Source: Pseudomonas fluorescens (lineage in GTDB: Bacteria > Pseudomonadota > Gammaproteobacteria > Pseudomonadales > Pseudomonadaceae). From it: DNA of 64,000 nt. Of the stretch, positions 56,942-64,000 are shown piece by piece. The position numbers and the translations under genes were made by a program. Location of the stretch: the NCBI RefSeq assembly GCF_001307275.1, contig NZ_CP012831.1, forward strand, positions 3,464,501-3,528,500, written 5' to 3'. Positions within the stretch are counted from its first letter, which is position 1. Every line of letters starts with the position of its first letter. A model generated the notes under the pieces. The model was not told the DNA's origin. It saw only the letters and a list, made by a program, of their open reading frames with translations, and ran no database searches.

Positions 56942-57889
56942 TCACTGCCCAAACAACACCTTCAACCCCTCCGGCGAATTGAACATTCCACTCCCATCGT
57001 GCCCAACCCCCGGCACTTCGATCAGCCGCTGGTTCAGGCCCACGGGATGACGCCGGGTCAGGTAGTCGAAAAAGAAATGCCCGCGCAGTAACCGATATGC
57101 CCCCTGGGTCTGCGCCTCGCAACCTTTGTCCAGCGCCGGATGCTCCGGGTCGACGTCCTGCTGCCCGAGCAGATAAACGATGTCGCGTTTGACGTAGTTC
57201 TCCTCCAGGCGGGCGGGCGTCTGTCCGGCGGCATAGGCGGGCAGGTCCTGCAGGCCGTATTTCCAGCGATTGAAACCAGGGCAACTGGCGGAGTCGAATG
57301 CCATGGGCCGTTGCCCATCGAAATAGGCATAGGACGACGGGTTGGCGATGACAAACCGCGGGTTGATCCGGTACTGGCCTTGGGCGAGCAGGGCATAGCG
57401 CTGCACAACCTGGGCGCCGCCGGAATGGCCGGCGATGACGATCTCCTTCACTTCGGGAAACTGCTGCCGGTCACTGACCCGCGCAACGATGTCATCGAGC
57501 ACTTGGAAGGAACTGACCGGATTCGGCCCTGTGGATAAACCACCGGCCATCCAGTCGTTGCCGTGCCAGCGTAAAAGGTCGTTGGGCAATTGATGCCTGG
57601 CCACGTCCTGTTCGTTGAGAAACTGCGGGGCGATGATCAGGGTCGTGGCCAATTGACCCGCCTGCTCGGCGGCCTTTTCGGCGCTGTGCAGGTAGGTCTC
57701 GGCATTGCGCAGCCGACCATGGAGGATGATCAGCACGCGCTGGATGGACGCCGGGGGCGGGCTGACGGCGACGGTCATGGCGCCGCCCTTGAGTTGCAGG
57801 CGCCCTTGGGCGACCACGTTGACACCGTGTTCCTCGGCCTGGGCAACGGCGCAGCACAGCACCAGCCCGATCAACGCGCGCCATTTCAT
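56942..57889 (-). CDS. Secreted alpha/beta hydrolase
   Basis: 315 residues with a signal peptide ending AVAQA. The nucleophile elbow is GHSGG, and an oxyanion HG motif lies in LIILHGRLR; the catalytic His is probably in GVGHDGSGMF at the end. Periplasmic location inferred. Substrate unknown. It starts one base after the end of the metallopeptidase gene on the same strand (57889 against 57890), so the two probably form one transcript. Confidence 0.87.
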   Translation of the reverse strand: MKWRALIGLVLCCAVAQAEEHGVNVVAQGRLQLKGGAMTVAVSPPPASIQRVLIILHGRLRNAETYLHSAEKAAEQAGQLATTLIIAPQFLNEQDVARHQLPNDLLRWHGNDWMAGGLSTGPNPVSSFQVLDDIVARVSDRQQFPEVKEIVIAGHSGGAQVVQRYALLAQGQYRINPRFVIANPSSYAYFDGQRPMAFDSASCPGFNRWKYGLQDLPAYAAGQTPARLEENYVKRDIVYLLGQQDVDPEHPALDKGCEAQTQGAYRLLRGHFFFDYLTRRHPVGLNQRLIEVPGVGHDGSGMFNSPEGLKVLFGQ

Positions 57890-58774
57890 CTACAGGTTTT
57901 TCGCCGCGAACGTGTCGCACTGGCTGACCTGGCCCTGGGCGAAGCCGGTCTTGAACCAGCGCACCCGCTGCGCCGAAGTGCCGTGGGTGAAGGAGTCCGG
58001 CACTACGCGGCCCTGGCCTTGTTGCTGCAAGCGGTCATCGCCGATGGCGTTGGCGGCGGTCAAGGCCTCCTCGATGTCCCCCGGCTCCAGCCAGTTCAGG
58101 CGTTTTTGCGCATGGTTGGCCCAGACGCCGGCCAGGCAATCGGCCTGCAACTCCTGGCGTACCAACAAGCCGCCGTCGCCTTCCATCTGCCGGCCTTGCT
58201 GGCGGGCTTCCTGGATCTTCGCCGATACACCCAGCAGCGTTTGCACGTGGTGGCCGACTTCGTGGGCAATGACGTAGGCCTGGGCGAAATCGCCAGCGGC
58301 GGCGAAGCGTTGGGACATTTCCTTGAAGAAGCTCATGTCCAGGTAGACCTGGCGGTCCGCCGGGCAATAGAACGGACCGGTCGCCGAGGAGGCCAGGCCG
58401 CAGGCCGAGTTGACTCGACCGCTGAACAACACCAGTTTGGGTTGCTGGTACTGGCGTCCGGCCTGTTGGAAAACCTGGCCCCAGGTGTCTTCGGTATCGC
58501 CGAGGATCGAGCGCACGAACTCGGCCTGTTCATCGTTGGCCGGTGGCGCCTGGCGGGTTTGTGACGTGGCAGGTGCGGACTGGTCCATCTGCCCGGCCAG
58601 TTGCCCGAGAATCTGCATCGGGTCCTGGCCAGTGATCCAGCCAATGCCGACGATCAGGAGAATGGCGGTCAGGCTCAATCCCTTGCCGCCACCGAAACGC
58701 ATTCCGCCACCGCCCCCACCGTCACCACGGGCGTCCACCACGTTGTCACTGCGGCGACCTTTTTTCCATAACAT
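57890..58774 (-). CDS. YpfJ-family neutral zinc metallopeptidase
   Basis: 294 residues with one N-terminal membrane segment (about 35-52, after a Gly-rich GGGGGMRFGGGKG stretch). The zinc site HEVGHHVQ is at about residues 195-202; NDEQAEFVRSILGDTEDTW and CPADRQVYLDMSF are family signatures. Function unknown in pseudomonads. Its 3' end abuts the secreted hydrolase gene. Confidence 0.9.
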   Translation of the reverse strand: MLWKKGRRSDNVVDARGDGGGGGGMRFGGGKGLSLTAILLIVGIGWITGQDPMQILGQLAGQMDQSAPATSQTRQAPPANDEQAEFVRSILGDTEDTWGQVFQQAGRQYQQPKLVLFSGRVNSACGLASSATGPFYCPADRQVYLDMSFFKEMSQRFAAAGDFAQAYVIAHEVGHHVQTLLGVSAKIQEARQQGRQMEGDGGLLVRQELQADCLAGVWANHAQKRLNWLEPGDIEEALTAANAIGDDRLQQQGQGRVVPDSFTHGTSAQRVRWFKTGFAQGQVSQCDTFAAKNL

Positions 58775-59026
58775 GTGGGAAGTCCTCTGAATGACTCTGC
58801 TAGAAATGACTGCTGTGGCGGTGAGTCTAGCTTTTAGGCGCCCAAGGTGCGCGCCGCGCTTGAGCTGTCAGGCAACGGACACGGGTTTTGGTTCAGCGAT
58901 GAGCCAATCCTGCCTGGCTGCGGAATTTTCATTACACTTCGGATTCAGAACTTATCGGCATGCTCGCTGGCCCAATAACTGCAACGTGCGTCACGGCCCC
59001 TACATCAAGCAACGCAGGTTTCCATC

Positions 59027-59905
59027 ATGACCGTCAGCACACCGCTCTCCGGCGTCAATCAGGCTTTCAAGGGCATCGTGCTTATTCTGGTCGCAACGTT
59101 CCTGTTCTCCAGTCATGACGCTTTAGCAAAATATCTCTCGGGTTTCTATCCGATCGTCATGGTGGTGTGGGCCCGCTATGTGGTGCACACATTGCTGATG
59201 GCGGGTATTTTCCTGCCCCGTTCTGGGTTACGTGTCCTGCGTACCAAGCGCCCTTTATGGCAACTGGCCCGGGCTTTGTGCCTGCTGGGCACCAGTCTGT
59301 TTTTCACCACTGCATTGATGTTCATCCCACTGGCGGAGGCGACGGCGGTCAACTTTCTCGCGCCCGTGCTGGTGACCGCGTTGTCGGTGCCGTTGCTGGG
59401 GGAGCACGTGACGCGCGGTCAATGGATCGCGGTGATCTTCGGTTTTATCGGGGTGTTGATCATTGTCCATCCCGGTGGCGATCTGTTCACCCCGGCGGTG
59501 TTGTTGCCCTTCTGTTCGGCGTTGTTTTTCTGTTTCTACCAACTGCTCACGCGCAAGCTCAGCGAGATCGACAGCCCGACCACCAGTAATTTCTTTGCTG
59601 GCCTGTGCAACACCTTGGTGATGAGCGCGCTGGTGCCGTTCTTCTGGCAAGTGCCGAGCCTGTGGCATGGGGTGATGATGCTGGCGCTGGGTGCCTGTGG
59701 GATGACGGCGCACCTGATGCTGACCCAAGCCTTCCGCTTTGCCGCCCCGGCGCTGCTCGCGCCGTTCGGGTATTGCCAGATCGTGTTTGCCGGCCTGCTG
59801 GGCTGGTTGTTCTTCAGCCATACGCCGACGCTGACCACCGTGGTGGGCATCGCCCTGATCTGCTTGAGTGGGTTGGCGGCGGCGTGGCAGCAGCGGCGGG
59901 TTTAG
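59027..59905 (+). CDS. EamA-family transporter (DMT superfamily)
   Basis: 292 residues, about ten membrane segments with two EamA repeats: LVATFLFSSHDALAKYLSGF in the first and GYCQIVFAGLLGWLFF in the second. The sequence differs from YedA and resembles RhaT/SAM-type DMT carriers such as carboxylate/amine exporters; substrate not assignable. The 252 bases upstream to the metallopeptidase start show no other gene. Confidence 0.87.
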   Translation: MTVSTPLSGVNQAFKGIVLILVATFLFSSHDALAKYLSGFYPIVMVVWARYVVHTLLMAGIFLPRSGLRVLRTKRPLWQLARALCLLGTSLFFTTALMFIPLAEATAVNFLAPVLVTALSVPLLGEHVTRGQWIAVIFGFIGVLIIVHPGGDLFTPAVLLPFCSALFFCFYQLLTRKLSEIDSPTTSNFFAGLCNTLVMSALVPFFWQVPSLWHGVMMLALGACGMTAHLMLTQAFRFAAPALLAPFGYCQIVFAGLLGWLFFSHTPTLTTVVGIALICLSGLAAAWQQRRV

Positions 59906-59927
59906 CACGGATTGTGGAGGGATCGAT

Positions 59928-60018
59928 TGTGGGAGCAAGGCTTGCCCGCGATGAGGGCGATGTGGTCCTTGATGAACCGAGGCGCCTGTATCGCGGGCAA
60001 GCCTTGCTCCCACAGTAG
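59928..60018. repeat. REP pair (REPIN), class C
   Basis: Third sequence class, GTGGGAGCAAGGCTTGCCCGC and its complement, differing from class A in the core. It lies between the EamA gene and the MFS gene (convergent). Confidence 0.82.
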
Positions 60019-60082
60019 AGAGTCATTCCCACAGCAGTGGCTTGGCTCCCACCGTTGGATGAATGATCCGGGCTGACTGGAA

Positions 60083-61420
60083 TCAGTTTTCCAGGGTCGG
60101 CACCTTGCGCGGCGCCATGAAGTACAGCCAGGTCAGGGCAATGAAGTACATCGCCGGAATCAGAGTGAACAGCACGGTGTAGTTGTTGTTGGTGATCGTG
60201 AGGATGTGGCCCACCAACTGGGTCATGAACATCCCGCCGATGGCCGCGCACATGCCGCCGAAGCCGAACACCGTACTCATCATGTGCTTGGGCGTGTAGT
60301 CCATCACCAGGCTCCAGATGTTGGCGGTCCAGGCCTGGTGCGCGCCGATGGCCAGGGAAATGGCGAACACCGCCATCCACAGGTTGCTTGCGCCGGCGGC
60401 CATGATCACGCCGATGATGCAGCAGGCGAACAGCAGCATGGACACCAGCCGCGCCTTGATCGGATTGAGGCCGCGACCGATCAGGAACGAAGACAGGATC
60501 CCGCCGCCCACGCTGCCGAAGTCGGCGGTGAGGTAGATGATGATCAGCGGGATGCCCATCTGGGTCACGTTGATGCCCAGGTTGTATTGCTGGTTCAGGA
60601 ACGGCGGCAACCAATAGAGATAGAACCAGAACACCGGCGCGGTGATCGAGTAGGCCAGGGCGAATGCCCAGGTGCCGCGCATGCGCAGGATGCGTGAGAA
60701 CGGTACGCGGACCTGGTCCGGTTCATCCTGGGCCTGGATGTAGTCCAGCTCCGACTGTTTGACGGTGGGGTGGTCTTCGGGGTTGAAGTATTTCAGGCCC
60801 CAGAACAGCAACCAGATACCGCCCAGGGCGGCCATGCACAGGAACGCGGCCTGCCAGCCCCACACGTGCAGGACCAGCGGCAGCAGCATCGGGGTGAACA
60901 TCGCGCCAACGTTGGTCCCGGCGTTGAAAATGCCGGTGGCCACGGCCCGTTCGCCCGCCGGGAACCACAGCCGGGTGGTCTTCACGCAGGCCGGGTAGTT
61001 GGCGGCTTCGGTGAGACCGAGGATGAAGCGGCAGACCATGAAGCCCACCGCCGACGTCGCCAGGCCATGGGCGCCGGTCGCCAGGCTCCAGAGCAGCACC
61101 GCGCAGAAGAACACACGCTTGACGCCGATCCGGTCGATCAGCCGCCCCTGCAACACGAAGCCGACGGCATAACCGACCTGGAACCAGAAGTTGATGTTGG
61201 CGTAATCCATCGCCGTCCAGCTCATTTCCTTGGCCAGGATCGGCTGCATGACGCCGAGGGCGGCGCGGTCGATGTAGTTCAGGGTGGTGGCGAAAAACAC
61301 CAGGGCGAGCATGCCCCAACGGGTCTTGCCCACGGCCATGGCGCCGCGGATCTTGTCACCGACGCTGCCGGTGGAGGCCCCCAGGCCAGGGGCCAGGCGG
61401 GAACTTTGGGAAGGAATCAT
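60083..61420 (-). CDS. MFS transporter (ACS family: aromatic/sugar acid)
   Basis: 445 residues, twelve membrane segments, of the anion:cation symporter family (GudP/ExuT-like; signature RFILGLTEAANYPACVKT and NYIDRAALG). The adjacent divergent gene quiC suggests that it imports quinate, shikimate, 3-dehydroshikimate or a similar hydroaromatic acid. Its substrate is an inference from context. Confidence 0.87.
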   Translation of the reverse strand: MIPSQSSRLAPGLGASTGSVGDKIRGAMAVGKTRWGMLALVFFATTLNYIDRAALGVMQPILAKEMSWTAMDYANINFWFQVGYAVGFVLQGRLIDRIGVKRVFFCAVLLWSLATGAHGLATSAVGFMVCRFILGLTEAANYPACVKTTRLWFPAGERAVATGIFNAGTNVGAMFTPMLLPLVLHVWGWQAAFLCMAALGGIWLLFWGLKYFNPEDHPTVKQSELDYIQAQDEPDQVRVPFSRILRMRGTWAFALAYSITAPVFWFYLYWLPPFLNQQYNLGINVTQMGIPLIIIYLTADFGSVGGGILSSFLIGRGLNPIKARLVSMLLFACCIIGVIMAAGASNLWMAVFAISLAIGAHQAWTANIWSLVMDYTPKHMMSTVFGFGGMCAAIGGMFMTQLVGHILTITNNNYTVLFTLIPAMYFIALTWLYFMAPRKVPTLEN

Positions 61421-61555
61421 AGCGTGTACCCGTTTTTGAAATTCTTATGGTCGGTCTGGGTCTGTCCATCGACGTCGGCGATCAGGGCTTGCGTCGATGT
61501 GGGGAGCGATGGTGCGCAGTGAGCAAAAAATCGTCAATTCGGCAATCGGCATTTT

Positions 61556-61570
61556 GTTCGATAATCGCCC
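61556..61570 (+). promoter_or_regulatory. Candidate PcaR-type operator 1
   Basis: GTTCGATAATCGCCC differs at one position from the 15-base PcaR recognition sequence reported for P. putida (GTTCGATAATCGCAC, recalled from the literature). It lies 121 bases upstream of quiC and in the divergent MFS promoter region. Confidence 0.6.
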
Positions 61571-61618
61571 AAAAAACTAACCGGATGGTACATATTAAAT
61601 TGCTGAAAGAAACCGGCA

Positions 61619-61633
61619 GCTCAATAATCGCCT
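61619..61633 (+). promoter_or_regulatory. Candidate PcaR-type operator 2 (weaker)
   Basis: GCTCAATAATCGCCT matches the same recognition sequence at 11 of 15 positions, including the central ATAATCGC. It begins 63 bases (six helical turns) after operator 1. Confidence 0.4.
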
Positions 61634-61691
61634 GACTCTTTCAAAAGCGGCGCACCTTTTGTAGCCGATGCCTGTCCCGGGAGCCGAAGTC

Positions 61692-63593
<1,902 letters not shown>

Positions 63594-63678
63594 AGAAATC
63601 GTAAACGCGGCGGTAATGGGCAGTGGCGTGGCTTCCTTCAGTGCACGGTGCGGCCCATAATCGCCAGCCTGTGCAGTG

Positions 63679-64000
63679 ATGGCCGTGAGCCCCGCAATGA
63701 CTATGAATCCAGAGCTTTCCGCAGCGCTCGACGAACCCGTCGCCACGCCGCGCAAGAGTCGCAAGAACAACCCGGAAAAGACCCGGGAAAACATTCTTCA
63801 GGAAGCCATCGTCGAGTTCGTCCAGCAAGGCCTGGCCGGCGCCCGGGTCGATGCCATCGCCGAGCGCATCCACACTTCCAAGCGCATGATCTACTACTAC
63901 TTCGGCAGCAAGGAGCAGTTGTACGTCGAGGTGCTGGAAAAACTCTACGGGGATATCCGCACCACCGAGAGCCGCTTGCACCTGGCGGAACTGGCCCCGG
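63679..64000 (+). CDS. TetR-family regulator, N-terminal part (cut by window edge)
   Basis: The reading frame runs to the right edge; about 107 residues are visible. The N-terminal helix-turn-helix reads REKTREN-like (EKTRENILQEAIVEF), IAERIHTSKRMIYYYFGSKE, which is a standard TetR DNA-binding domain. In-frame ATGs at 63679, 63697 and 63703 are all possible starts. Its place after quiC suggests control of the quinate/shikimate genes. Confidence 0.85.
   Translation, partial: MAVSPAMTMNPELSAALDEPVATPRKSRKNNPEKTRENILQEAIVEFVQQGLAGARVDAIAERIHTSKRMIYYYFGSKEQLYVEVLEKLYGDIRTTESRLHLAELAP

Noticed and set aside
52561..57538. Replication origin suggested by DnaA boxes
   Set aside because: The boxes are partly inside genes and there is no AT-rich unwinding region or dnaA/gidA context; only a titration role was kept as a finding.

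Overview
The window is a 64 kb stretch of a Pseudomonas chromosome, most likely from the P. fluorescens species complex. Evidence: high GC, protein sequences that read as Pseudomonas throughout, a gene order that follows the known Pseudomonas block from proA-nadD to thiD-ladS-amn-hrpB-rhlE, and many short palindromic intergenic repeats of the P. fluorescens REP type. Apart from those repeats I see no rRNA, tRNA, insertion sequence, prophage or CRISPR array. The left end cuts proA and the right end cuts a TetR regulator gene.

Region 1 (1-10655, all plus strand) is a dense block for NAD synthesis, ribosome silencing and maturation, cell-wall elongation and lipoate: proA', nadD, rsfS, rlmH, mrdA (PBP2), rodA, mltB, rlpA, dacA, ybeD-type, lipB, lipA. 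Region 2 (10656-11866) has no gene. It holds two inverted copies of a ~265 bp structured element, REP sequences, a 38-bp tandem array and two microsatellites. Region 3 (11867-14713) carries ldcA, a second MltB-family transglycosylase and a 54-codon arfA ribosome-rescue gene whose coding region contains the typical 3' hairpin.

Region 4 (14714-30277) is mainly minus strand: holA, lptE, leuS, lnt, corC, ybeY, phoH, miaB, hemL, thiE, thiD, with a few plus-strand small genes (a hypothetical, a YdcF-family protein, DUF1820). Region 5 (30693-43742) has the ladS hybrid kinase that feeds the Gac/Rsm switch, an AidB-like acyl-CoA dehydrogenase, amn, rluE, DUF2788, an Lrp/AsnC regulator diverging from a candidate structured RNA, a DUF6515-like secreted protein, a CDF metal exporter, a lipoprotein and hrpB.

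Region 6 (43752-59905) mixes housekeeping and accessory genes. The most unusual is an orphan 414-codon protein (43752-44996) whose N-terminal half has the residues of a proteasome-beta/HslV-type N-terminal threonine hydrolase. Next come an EEP-family phosphatase/nuclease, YciC, DUF2076, a NYN-domain protein followed by a DEDDh exonuclease, an Lrp regulator divergent from an EamA exporter, rhlE, a BaiN-type flavoprotein, an HDAC-family deacetylase, a GNAT enzyme, tesB, a HAD phosphatase, a secreted alpha/beta hydrolase, a YpfJ-type metallopeptidase and a second EamA transporter.

Region 7 (60083-64000) is a small aromatic-acid catabolic unit: an MFS transporter divergent from quiC (3-dehydroshikimate dehydratase) and a TetR gene. 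The shared promoter region carries a close match to the PcaR operator, linking it to the beta-ketoadipate regulon. Most gene blocks are separated by REP-pair elements of three sequence classes.
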